Assembly: GCA_008729055.1 (NCBI GenBank)
Contig: SDUX01000004.1
Coordinates: 3,598,172-3,662,171 of the forward strand
Direction: 5' to 3'
DNA length: 64,000 nucleotides
DNA from: Pyropia haitanensis
Lineage: Eukaryota > Rhodophyta > Bangiophyceae > Bangiales > Bangiaceae
The notes under the pieces were generated by a model. The model was not told where the DNA came from, made no database searches, and saw only the letters and a list, made by a program, of their open reading frames with translations. Numbering within the stretch: the first letter of the stretch is position 1; each line of letters begins with the position of its first letter. Shown in pieces: positions 55,901 to 64,000 of this stretch. The position numbers and the translations under genes are program-made.

Positions 55901-56515
55901 ATGATGAAGCTGGCGGGTGGGCCCACCGTGGCCGTGACGCTACTTGTGGCCGCGGCCGCGGCCGCGGCAGCTGCCGCCCCCGCCGCCGCCCTGCGGACGT
56001 ACAACGCGAGTGCGCGGCTGGACGAAGCCGCGACCCTCAGCTGGACGCTCACGCCAAGAGGAGGGGGGCGTGGCGACGGCAGTGTAGCCGGAGGGGGCTC
56101 GCTTGCTCCGTCTCCTTGGGCGTCTCTGCCATCAGAGAAGGTGGCCTCGTCGACGGCCGCGACACGGGTGGGGGGACGGGGGGTGGGGGGTGGGGGGGGG
56201 GGGGGGGGGGGGTTGAGTGGGGTGGGGGGGGGGTGGGGTGGGGGGGGGGGTGGGGGGAGGTGGGGAACGGCGGGGGGCCGGGAGGAGGGGGGGGGGGGGG
56301 TTGCGTGGGGTGGGGGGGGGTGGGGGGGGGGATGGGGGGGGGGGGGGGGGCGGGGGGAGGTGGTGAACGGCGGGGGGTGGGGGAGTGGGGGTGGGGGGGG
56401 GGGGTGGGGGGAGGTGGGGAACGGCGGGGGGCCGGGGGGAAGGGGGGGGGGGTTGCGTGGGGTGGGGGGGTGGGGGGGGGGTGGGGGGGCGGGGGGGGGC
56501 GGGGGGAGGTGGTGA
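55901..56515 (+). CDS. Secreted Gly/Trp-rich ORF (or first exon) running into a G-satellite
   Basis: ATG at 55901 opens a clear signal peptide (MMKLAGGPTVAVTLLVAAAA followed by an Ala tract and PAAALRTYNA), then about 20 ordinary residues (ASARLDEAATLSWTLTP). From about 56060 the frame becomes Gly-rich and, from 56163, is simply translated G-satellite giving Gly/Trp repeats until a stop at 56515 (204 aa). Either this is a Gly-rich extracellular protein, or the real gene continues after an intron whose donor lies in the G-rich stretch. The short mature segment is reminiscent of the start of a DOMON-type domain, but too short to call. A TATA box lies upstream. Confidence 0.4.
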   Translation: MMKLAGGPTVAVTLLVAAAAAAAAAAPAAALRTYNASARLDEAATLSWTLTPRGGGRGDGSVAGGGSLAPSPWASLPSEKVASSTAATRVGGRGVGGGGGGGGGLSGVGGGWGGGGGGGRWGTAGGREEGGGGVAWGGGGWGGGWGGGGGRGEVVNGGGWGSGGGGGGWGEVGNGGGPGGRGGGLRGVGGWGGGGGAGGGGGRW

Positions 56516-56575
56516 ACGGCGGGGGTGGGGGGAGTGGGGGTGGGGGGGGGGGGGGGGGGGGGTTGCGTGGGGGGT
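56163..56575. repeat. G-only satellite with about 150-bp period
   Basis: About 410 bp of almost only G and T on the plus strand. GAGGTGGGGAACGGCGGGG recurs at about 56259 and 56411, and GAGGTGGTGAACGGCGGGG at about 56357 and 56506, giving a period near 150 bp and two copies plus part. It has very high G-quadruplex potential. Confidence 0.75.
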
Positions 56576-57472
56576 GGGGCGTGTCACATGGGATCAAACG
56601 CCCCCCAGTGGGATTTAATGATAACAGCGGGGGGTGTTATCCAGTTATCAAACCCCCCTCACGACCTCTGGGAGGGGGTCGGATAACATGGGGGGTCCTC
56701 AGCCGCGCGCTCGCGGGGGGGTGCCCGCGGCCGGTGCGGCCGGTGCTGTCACTGCTGTGGGGGTTCAGTGGGTAGAGAGGGCGGTGCTCGGGGGTAGCAC
56801 TGAGAGGAACGCGGGCTACAGAGCGGGAACTGCTTGGTGAGGGAACGCCATCGACGCTGAACCAGAGCGGCGCCTGCATCATCGCCGCTTCCCCTGCACG
56901 GGACGTTTCTTCTCTCTGTGACTGTGGCATTGACCGGAACACTGCGCTCTCTTTTGTTGAAAAAGTAAATAGTTGCCCCCGCACTGGCTTTAGCCGTCTG
57001 ACGGGGTGGCCTTCAGTGGGAGCGACAGCGCGGAGTGTGTACGCCCCCTTGGGAACCGTCGTCCGTCAAAGCACGCAGATGACTGGCCCGCCGAGCCCGC
57101 GCCATGGTCGGGGGACGGCACAGTTGGCGCAGGCGCGGTGGGCGTGCCCGCGTTGTTCTCGCCGCGCAAATGAGCAGCGCGCCGCAGCGTGCTCAGCAAG
57201 TGGAGGCGAGGGCAGGAGGCTGCCTTCCAGCGCACCCCAACGGCGGCCACAGTAGGCAGAGCGGTTATCCGTCGCTGGAGGCGCCGCGGCCGGCACGCAC
57301 CACTACAGCGTTGCCGCAGTGCAAGCGCCCATGCTCCCTCTCCAATCATTGTATGCCCAGACGTCGGGAGGGATACATGGTTGTGAGGGATGGCAATGCT
57401 GCCCTCTCTCCGTAAACCTCTAAGGCCAGAACGAGAAAATAGTACGAACTGTGTACGGCGCACGGGGCAAAA

Positions 57473-57543
57473 GGAGGGTCGATCATTGATCACTCCCTCC
57501 CCGAGGAGAGCTTCTGCGGCGCAGAAGAGTCTAACCTCTCGGG
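57473..57543. repeat. Dispersed hairpin element, copy 2
   Basis: GGAGGG/CCCTCC stem (57473-57478 with 57495-57500), then CTTCTGC-GGC-GCAGAAG (57511-57527), enclosed by CCCGAG/CTCGGG (57500-57505 with 57538-57543). Compared with copy 1, both sides of one base pair in the triloop stem have changed together. Confidence 0.65.
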
Positions 57544-57736
57544 CTCCTCGGGGATAATCCCCGAGTCCTCGGGGATATTCCCCGAGTGCCCATGGCACAG
57601 GCGTCAACCCCCGAAAATCGACAAGGTCGATCTCGAGTGTCCGGAGCGGTATAACCGCTCTGGGTAGTGTCGGGATTTTCCCGATCAGCTACACGCCCGT
57701 AGCCGACACAGGCTAGAATTGTGTCTCCTTGACACA
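57544..57736. other. Array of consecutive perfect hairpins
   Basis: In order: CTCGGGGA-TAA-TCCCCGAG (57547-57565), CTCGGGGA-TAT-TCCCCGAG (57568-57586), GTGCC-CAT-GGCAC (57586-57598), ATCGAC-AAG-GTCGAT (57617-57631), GAGCGGT-ATA-ACCGCTC (57644-57660), TCGGGA-TTT-TCCCGA (57670-57684), GCTAC/GTAGC (57688-57703), GACACA/TGTGTC (57705-57725), and the alternative TGTGTC-TCCTT-GACACA (57720-57736). Most loops are 3 nt. This is not expected of random or simple-repeat DNA; a structured RNA or a mobile-element end is likely. Confidence 0.65.
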
Positions 57737-57749
57737 TGAACTTTGCCGA

Positions 57750-57842
57750 CCATTAAAGATGTCTATTCCATACAGCTACACCTGGGACGAGTGTAAACTC
57801 TGTTCTCAAGTGACTAGCTATATGGAGTAGACCTTTAGCTGG
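57750..57842. other. Long imperfect fold-back (93 nt)
   Basis: Arms of about 30 nt: 57750-57780 (CCATTAAAG, GTCTA, TCCATACAGCTA) pairs with 57813-57842 (TAGCTATATGGA, TAGAC, CTTTAGCTGG) with a few mismatches and bulges and a roughly 32-nt loop. The shape resembles a small-RNA precursor or a transposon hairpin end. Confidence 0.5.
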
Positions 57843-58257
57843 AGGCAGCCTCGCGGCTGGGGGGGGTCCCCACCTCCACGTTCACGACGGGTTGCCCACG
57901 GCCGCAGCAGCCGGTGCTGCCGCTGCTGTGGGCGCTCAGCGGGTAGCGGCAGCGGTGCCGGGGGGAAGAGAAGAGGGGGGGGGCGATGCGGTCTCGCAGA
58001 GGAGCAGGGTCAATGGTGCGGTGGGCGGTCGCGCGGATGTCTCTCCATCCGGAACCACTCCCCCCGCAACCTGTGCCATCGCCGCGGCGGGGGCATTCCG
58101 ATAGCCCCGCCGATGCGCCATCATCTGCGGTATAGGAGAGAAGTGGTCCGACGCGCAAACTCTTTGCACGGGTACGAGGGCGCAGCGGTGGCAGCGCATC
58201 TCCAGTATTGTACGCAACTACCAGAAACGCATAGATATGTAGGCCAGAGAAACAGAA

Positions 58258-58316
58258 GGAGGGGTGACCAGCCCCTCCGCGAGGAGAACGTCGTGCGGGC
58301 GGAGGGGTCTGACCTC
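58258..58316. repeat. Dispersed hairpin element, copy 3 (diverged)
   Basis: GGAGGGG-TGACCAG-CCCCTCC (58258-58278). The CCCCTCCGC strand can alternatively pair with GCGGAGGGG at 58299-58307. GGGGTCTGACCTC follows, matching the tail of the other copies. The small triloop stem seen in copies 1 and 2 is lost. Confidence 0.55.
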
Positions 58317-59052
58317 ACGGGCAAAGGCGGCCGACCGCTGGTCAATCAACGGGTCAAGACCATCACCAGACTTTGGAGTGCTCGCCTCCCACTCAGCGCC
58401 TGCTTGCCGCGGGCGCCGCGGCTGCGAGCGCAGCGGTGCGGCGCGCTTCGTCGCGCCGACGGTCCGGCGCTCTCCCATCATCTGCGCGTGAATCGGCTGC
58501 CACGCGGACGAGAGGACAACTTTGAAACTCGCTGGACAAAAGTCCTTGCCTGGTCTTTATCGCCCGTGCCTGCGTCCAAAAAGTGGGCAAACCCACTCGA
58601 CGTTTCATTGGCAAGGGCCCAAAAAGGATTGTCTCAGAGGCGCGTGCCCGGTCCGCCTTCTGCCGGTGAGCGCTTCATGCGCCAACTCAGCGCTCGCCCT
58701 CGCACCGTCCGGCCGCCCGACGGGTGCGCCGTGCCCGCCGCAACTTCCGCCCCTGCCCGATGGCATCCCTACCTGCAGGATAGCCTCCCCTGGCCGCCAT
58801 TGCGGCTCGCCCCATGACCGCCTCGCGGTTGCGGACCGCACGCCCGCGGCGGCGGTGCCGGGGCGCGGGCGTCGCCTCCCCCCCCCCTCCCACCGTACCA
58901 GCGCCTCTGCTGACGCCTCCTCGTGGCCGCCACCCGACCGCGTCGCACACGGTCGACGTCTGCCCGGGGAGCTCCCTGCTGTTGGCTACCAACCTCTTGT
59001 CACCCCGCCGCCGTCGACGCCTCGACTCCCCCCCGCCGCTGCCGGCGGTGGA

Positions 59053-61191
59053 ATGGAGCCCCTGGAGCTGCCGCCGGGTGTCCTCCCCGTCGGGGGCCCC
59101 AAGGCCGCCACCGCCGCGGCGGTGGCGTCGCCCACGGCGGTGAATGGTTGCGGCGCGTTCCCGCCCCCCGCACGGGTGTCGTTTGCCGCGTCCGATACGG
59201 GCTCACTCCGCAGCCGCAGCAGCGCGCGCCGCCTCATACGCCTCCGGTCGTCGTCGGCGGGCCGGCCGGCGGCGGCGGCGGCGGCTGTGGACGGCGGCGA
59301 GGCGGCGCCCCCCCCCGCCGATGCGGAGCGGTCGGTCGGCTGCTTTGGCCGCCTCGCGTCAGCCGCCGCGCCCGCGGCGTCGGCGGCGGCGTCGGCGGCG
59401 GCGCCGGCGGACGACCCGCGCCTGGCCGCGGCGTACGCGCGGAGCAACGCGGCGCTGCTGGCCATCTTTTCGGACGAGTACGTCGAGACGCGCCAGTGGT
59501 CGTCGTGGGGGCCCGACGCCGCCCACCTGCCGGCGTTTACGCTCTGGGCCGCGTGGTATGGTACGGGTCGCGGGGGGGTTTGCAGTGGTGGGCGTTGCGT
59601 TGGCAAGGCTGTGTGGGGTGGTAGGTTGCTGCTGTGGGAAGGGTGTGTGGGGACTGGGGTGGGATTGGGCGCGGTTGCCTCGGTCTTGCGCGGTGGGACT
59701 GCGCTGAGACGGAGGTGGAGTACTGGCGTGGGGACAGGCGAGGTACTGAGAATGCGTCTGCCGTCCTGGCGGCGTGATGGTGCCGTTGGCTGTATTCTAA
59801 TGTTCTTGTATCCGTTGCTGGTGACGTTGGGCATTGCCTGGCACCACGCTGTGCGTCCGTGTCCCGCTGCGCAGGCATTTACCGGGAAAGTACGGTGCTT
59901 TCCGGCGTGTACGAGCGGAGTCTCAAGGAAATAGTCGCGTCCACGGTGTCGACGGCGGTACGTGGAGCGTGGCCTTGCCGTGCGTTTGCGGTGTGTGTCC
60001 TGGTTTGAGGGAGCGTTCCCCCTGTTTGTCTTGCCTTGCCACAAGCCAGATACTCGTTGGTGGTCTCACCTCCTTTGGAGCTCGTATTCTTGTCCGCAGC
60101 TGACCGGGTAGGGCTGTTTGTTGTGCTCTCTGGTGCCTCCCTCTTGTGGTCACCGACGTCTCTCTCTTGCGGCTGCGTTTTTTTTTTTTTGTTTTTCACA
60201 GAACGATTGTCACTTTTGTGGCAACGGACATGCCCTGTGCGCGCGCGCGTCGGGTGCGGTGTGGTCCCTCCGAAAGTCCCTCTCCGCTGTCAAGGACGAC
60301 ACCGTCAACGTCGCGGACGACCGGCTGGCTTCATTCCTCGTATGGGCGCGGTCCTTCCGGTCGCCCGACTCGGTCGCCATCCGCGTGCCGCCGCGGCTGC
60401 TGCCCCGCGACGCGGTGGAGCTGCTTGGCACGATCCTCCAGACTTTGTACAAAAACGCGATGGTCAAGCTGTTTGTGGGGCAGGGCCCGCTGCCCGACGC
60501 GGCGCCCGCGGTGGTGCGCGCGCTGAACAGCCGGCCGCGGCTGCTCGCCGCCCTCAACCGCATGATTGCGCTGACGTTCAAGGACGCCAAGGGCTCCCAG
60601 CCCGGCCGGCTGAAGGAGGTGTGGGCGGCGCTGCCCGAGCCCTTCACCCCCGCCGGCTGGGAGCTGCCGCGGGACGTGCGGTGGGCGCTGCCGAACGAGA
60701 ACGTTGCCGACGCGCTGCGCTTCATGCACGCCGAGCAGGAGCGCGTGCGCACGCGCTTCATCCCCACCGTCGTCGCGGCGGCGTTTGTTGGGTACCTCAA
60801 CTCGTGGCGGGGGCAGGAGCCCGACGCGGCGACCGACTGGCCGGCGGCGGTCGAGACGGAGGGCGTGCGTGCGGCGGGCGACGACACGGTCTTCCTCGCC
60901 CGCTTTGTCGTTGTCGCCGGCGTCGCGACGGCGCAGATGCCCAAGGCGCGCCTCGCCGAGTTTACCCGCCGCTGGTCGGGCGCCGACCCGGAGCTGGCGC
61001 TCAAGAGCGTCTGCTCGTGGGCGTCGTGGATGGCGGCGCGGCGGATGGTGTCGTGGATGGCGGTGCGCCTGGCGTCGGTGCCAGTGGTAGGGGACGACAC
61101 CCGTGACGAGTGTCAAACGCTGCCGCCCATGTCCTTTTCCATGGCGAAAGGCATGGCCGGCCTGCCGGTCGCCCTGGAAGAGCTGCTCTAG
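59053..61191 (+). CDS. Three-exon protein of unknown function
   Basis: Exons 59053-59560, 59875-59957 and 60202-61191; introns of 314 and 244 bp with donors gtacgg and gtacgt, acceptors gcag and ttcacag (T-rich tract before the last). Phases fit exactly and give 526 aa. The N-terminus is Ala/Pro/Ser-rich (MEPLELPPGVLPVGGPKAAT). Ordinary globular sequence starts near residue 120 (ARSNAALLAIFSDEYVETRQ, WSSWGPDAAHLPAFTLWAAW, YGIYRESTVLSGVYERSLKE) and continues to VALEELL (RLASFLVWARSFRSPDSVAI, LLGTILQTLYKNAMVKLFVG, RTRFIPTVVAAAFVGYLNSW, WASWMAARRMVSWMAVRLAS). It is predominantly helical, with no signal peptide. A CxxC-like stretch (CHFCGNGHALC) follows the last junction. I do not recognise the family. 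Confidence 0.7.
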
Positions 61192-61271
61192 CGCCTTGGC
61201 TCTGTACCTCACGGCCTCGGCGGGGGTGTGGTACGGCATGGCTAGGAGGGTGCATTGGAGCGTAGCGCGCA

Positions 61272-62161
61272 CTAGAGCAGGGGTACTGTTTGTGTGGTGG
61301 ACGGGCGTGCGCTGGCCTGTCGCGACCCTCCCCGTGGTCTGTCTTCCCAAGGCGGATGGTGTACGTCCGGACAACTCAAACTCCAGGCCGGGACGTACGG
61401 CCGCCGCCGCGGGGAGTGTCCGCGTGGGCGGCAGCGGCCGCCGTCACCCCGGCGGGTGGTCCCCCCCCCCGCGGCGGCGCCAAAGTCCGGCTCCCGCCGC
61501 CCCCAGCCCGTCGCCATCGCGACGCGCGTCAGCGCCGGCCGGGCCGCGACAAACGCGTCGACCCCCCCCGACCCCCCCCCCCGCACGCGCGGCCAGCCGC
61601 TGACGTCCCCCCCGTTATGGTCGGCCGGCCACATCACCCGCCGCGTAAACGTGGTCAGCGCGGGAAACGCGGTCGTCGGCGGCAGCGCCGCCGTAACCGC
61701 CGCGGCGGTCCACCGCCAGTCGGCGAGCGACAACGACACGACGCCGGGCGCGACGACCGCCAGGTGCGCGGCGGCCGCGACCGACACGGGCGGCGCGAGG
61801 CAGACCGCACGGAGGCGTGGCAGCGGCGCGGCGCCGACGAGCGCGAGCGTCAGCCACAGCGGCGGCTCGTCGGCGCCGTCGCCATCGAGGATGGAGAGCG
61901 TGCGGAGGCCGCCGCCGAGCGCGTCGAGGAGCGCAACGACCGCCACCCCCGCCGTTGGCGAGTCGAGGCCACGCAGGCACAGCGACCGCAGCGGGAGCGC
62001 CCGCAGGGACGGCGCCACCGCCACCGCCGCGCCCACCGCCGAGCCGGCCAGGGTGAGGGCGGTCACGCGGCGGCGCGCGAGGCGGCGGAGGGCGTCGACA
62101 AAAAAGTGCACCGCCGCGAGGCGCGCCTCTTCCCTGTCGACAGACGCGTCGGCGGCGTCGT

Positions 62162-62199
<38 letters not shown>

Positions 62200-62356
62200 G
62201 CGGGGGTGGCGGCGCCGAGGGACACGGCACGCAGGCGGGGGAGGCGGTCGAGGTAGGCGGCGAGCGACGCGGCGCGCGCGGCAACGGCCGCCTCGAGCGA
62301 CTCGAGCCGCGGTGGCGGCGGCGGCGGCGGCGGCGGCGGCACTGGCGGCGCGGGGC

Positions 62357-62405
<49 letters not shown>

Positions 62406-62747
62406 GGTGTGGGCGCCCCCCCCCCAGGCGGCCGCCGGCGGCCGCCGCCAATGACCAGGTGGGTGGTTGCCGCCGCGGCGAGCGCGCGGAGGCGGCTGCA
62501 CGTGCGCGCCGCGGCAACGGCGGGCGGCGGCAGCCGGCCACACGGCGGGAGCTCCGCGAGGGCGGGCCGCCCGAGGAGGTCGAGGAGCAGGTCGTCGGGG
62601 AGGTCGAGGAGGGAGAGGGGGGGGAGGGGGGGGCGGGGGGGGCGGGGGGGGGGGGGGGGGGGCGCCATCCCCGGCCCCGGTGCCCGCGCCGGCGGCCGCG
62701 GCGGGCGCCATGGTGTAGCCACGGCCGGCGGCCGCGGCGGGCGCCAT
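61272..62747 (-). CDS. F-box protein with leucine-rich C-terminal region
   Basis: ATG at 62747 or 62711 (MAPAAAAG is duplicated), then a Pro tract, then an F-box (LSLLDLPDDLLLDLLGRPAL ... AAARTCSRLRALAAAATTHL) in a second frame, then a long region back in the first frame with leucine-rich-repeat-like spacing (LPRLRAVSLGAATPA, RRVTALTLAGSAVGA, LPLRSLCLRGLDSPTAGVAV, GLRTLSILDGDG, LPRLRAVCLAPPVSV, VVSLSLADWRWTAAA). F-box proteins bind Skp1 in SCF ubiquitin ligases, the repeats choosing substrates. The frame changes coincide with G/C runs (about 62643-62662 and 62413-62424), so sequencing miscounts are likely. The last 60 codons (61272-61460) are Arg/Pro-rich and may be a wrong frame. Confidence 0.65.
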
Positions 62748-62762
62748 GGTGTAGCCACGGCC
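62691..62762. repeat. 36-bp tandem duplication containing the start codon
   Basis: Units 62691-62726 and 62727-62762 are identical. Each includes the ATG (minus strand) of the F-box gene plus MAPAAAAG codons, so two equivalent in-frame start contexts exist. Confidence 0.8.
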
Positions 62763-64000
62763 GGTGGGGGTGGCGGGCAGGGGGGACGGTGAGCGCGCGC
62801 CGCCGCCAATGGCGACGCTGGGGCGGCGACACGGAGCCGCGCGTCCACGCGCGGTCGGTGCAGCGGACGGGCGGCCAATCGTAGCAGCGGCGTGGCCAAC
62901 CGCTGCCGCAGATCGCCGCGCTGTCTACCCGTTCTAGTGTCCACATCCCAAGAGCCGCTCGCCGATGGCGCGCCCGCGGCCGCGGCCGGGGCGGGTCCAC
63001 GGACCACGGGTGGACGCACGGCCGCCGCGCATCCCCGGCCGGCGGCGGGCGGCGGCGGCACCGCCGGCGGGGCCACCGTTGGCCGCCGCCGACGGGCGGC
63101 ACCGTCACGGCGGGGGACGGCCGCCGCCGCACCGGCCGCCATTGCCGCCGCGTCCACCCCAGTCTCACCCCGCCGCGGGCGCGGGCACGACCGCCACGAC
63201 GGCGCGGGCGTGTCGCGGACCGGTGGCGCTACCGCGCGTGGCCCGCGACGGCGGTGGCCCCAACGCCCCCCTGCGCCCCCCCCCCCCCCCCACGTCCCTC
63301 CCCACAGCCTGGCCATGGCCACAGGCACGGCCGGCGCCACCCCCCCCCCCCCCAACCCCCCCTTCCCCCCCCCCACCGGCAGTGTCTCCCCCAGCGTCAC
63401 CCCACCAACCCAGTGACAAACCGCTGCGACGACCGCCCCCCTCCCCCTCGACGGTGGCCGCTACCACCCGACAGAGGCGGTACCCCCCCCCCCCCAAGAG
63501 CGCCGCGTCGACGGCGGCGGCGGCGGCGTGGCGACTCGCGCCGCCGGTGGTCGGGCGTCGGCGGCGGGACCGCTCCGCGACGGCGTCACCGGCGGGGGGG
63601 GTCCCCGGCGTGGGTGGCGACGGCCAGATGGGTGGCGGCGGCGGCGGTGGTGGCGGCGGCGGCGGCGGCCGCCGCGTCGGCGCCGCCGTCGGCGGTTGCG
63701 TCGGCGTCGACGCGGGCGGACACGGCGGACCGGGTGGTCGCCGCGGCGGTGGCGGCCGCCGCGGCGGGCCGCCGCCGCCACGCGGGGACGCGCGGCGGCG
63801 GGCCGCCCGCGCGGCGGCGGCGGGCAGCGCAGCCGGGGCGACGTCCCCCCCCCCCGCGGGGGAACCCTCCGCGGCGCGCCGCTGCGGAGGCGGGACCCAC
63901 CGGTCCCCGTGGACGCTGACGGCGACGGATGCGGAGAATGGGCGGCGGCAGCTGGCGTGACGGCGGCGGCGGCGGCGGCGGCGGGGAGGGGCGACGGAAG
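62763..64000. other. Right-edge region without recognised gene
   Basis: Low-complexity GC-rich DNA with C-runs (63280-63292, 63342-63351, 63486-63495). Frames are open on both strands. A minus-strand Ala/Thr/Asp-rich frame at 63586-63900 could be part of a gene continuing past the window, but nothing supports a call. Confidence 0.35.

Larger units (their letters stand above)
56516..59052. other. Structured repeat-rich intergenic region
   Basis: 56600-56690 holds four GATAAC/GTTATC words and inverted G/C runs. About 56722-56793 and 57894-57965 are diverged direct repeats (shared words CCGGTGCTGTC/GCCGGTGCTGCC, CTGCTGTGGG, TCAG(T/C)GGGTAG). 57473-57842 is a dense hairpin region and 58258 carries another hairpin element. 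No protein-coding gene was recognised. Confidence 0.5.

Noticed and set aside
57473..57740. CRISPR array
   Set aside because: Units are hairpins of different sequence, without regular direct repeats and spacers, in eukaryotic nuclear DNA.
58258..58316. Hammerhead ribozyme in the dispersed hairpin element
   Set aside because: Neither CTGATGA nor GAAA core boxes are conserved across the three copies.

Overview
The window is nuclear DNA of a very GC-rich eukaryote. Spliceosomal introns, condensin SMC2, Rab escort protein, a CRIB-type kinase, an F-box protein and a Pol III tRNA gene rule out a prokaryote. Genes are compact, with none to two short introns, long Ala/Gly/Pro tracts and mono-G/C runs. 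Together with a CIPK-type kinase, a mannosylglycerate-hydrolase-like enzyme and a tRNA interrupted in its D-loop, this fits a bangiophyte red alga (Porphyra/Pyropia type). That assignment is inference. Almost every stretch is open in several frames because of GC content, so only frames carrying family motifs, consistent splice phases or sensible ATG starts were kept.

Layout. 0-2.3 kb: TPR-DnaJ co-chaperone (minus, runs off the left edge). 2.3-7 kb: low-complexity DNA, one doubtful ORF and a 217-bp inverted-repeat element. 7-17.9 kb: two tandem copies of a CIPK/SnRK-like kinase gene on a 3.4-3.8 kb duplication, separated by degenerate GC repeats and a lower-GC island with a 50-codon ORF. 18.4-23.1 kb: divergent SLC25 carrier and CRIB/PAK kinase, the latter with an apparent AT-AC intron. 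23.9-32.5 kb: small membrane protein, METTL21-type methyltransferase, SMC2, and a GH63-like glycosidase. 33.3-35.4 kb: Pro/Gln-rich nuclear protein. 38.6 kb: tRNA-Arg(TCG). 39-43.9 kb: Rab escort protein and a BAR-like coiled-coil protein, convergent. 43.9-49.7 kb: apparently gene-free. 49.7-51 kb: FMN-dependent 2-hydroxyacid oxidase. 53.5-54.3 kb: damaged AIG1/Toc34-like GTPase. 55.9 kb: secreted Gly-rich ORF running into a G-only satellite. 57.4-58.3 kb: dense RNA-like hairpins. 59-62.7 kb: three-exon protein of unknown function and an F-box protein.

The genes are mostly unrelated housekeeping and signalling functions: proteostasis, vesicle traffic, chromosome condensation, calcium/Rho-type signalling, solute and glycolate metabolism. 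There is no operon or single pathway. Neighbours are often divergent or convergent with short spacers.

Two features run through the window. First, the introns I could phase (six independent, seven in all) have C at donor position +4 (GTACGT/GTGCGT), and one starts with AT and ends with AC. Second, many reading frames break at G/C homopolymers, mostly as if exactly one base were missing. This looks like systematic homopolymer under-calling rather than gene death; the GTPase is the exception. The most unusual sequence is at 57.47-57.84 kb: a run of perfect short hairpins followed by a long fold-back. Its leading hairpin element recurs at 52.05 and 58.26 kb with a compensatory base change.
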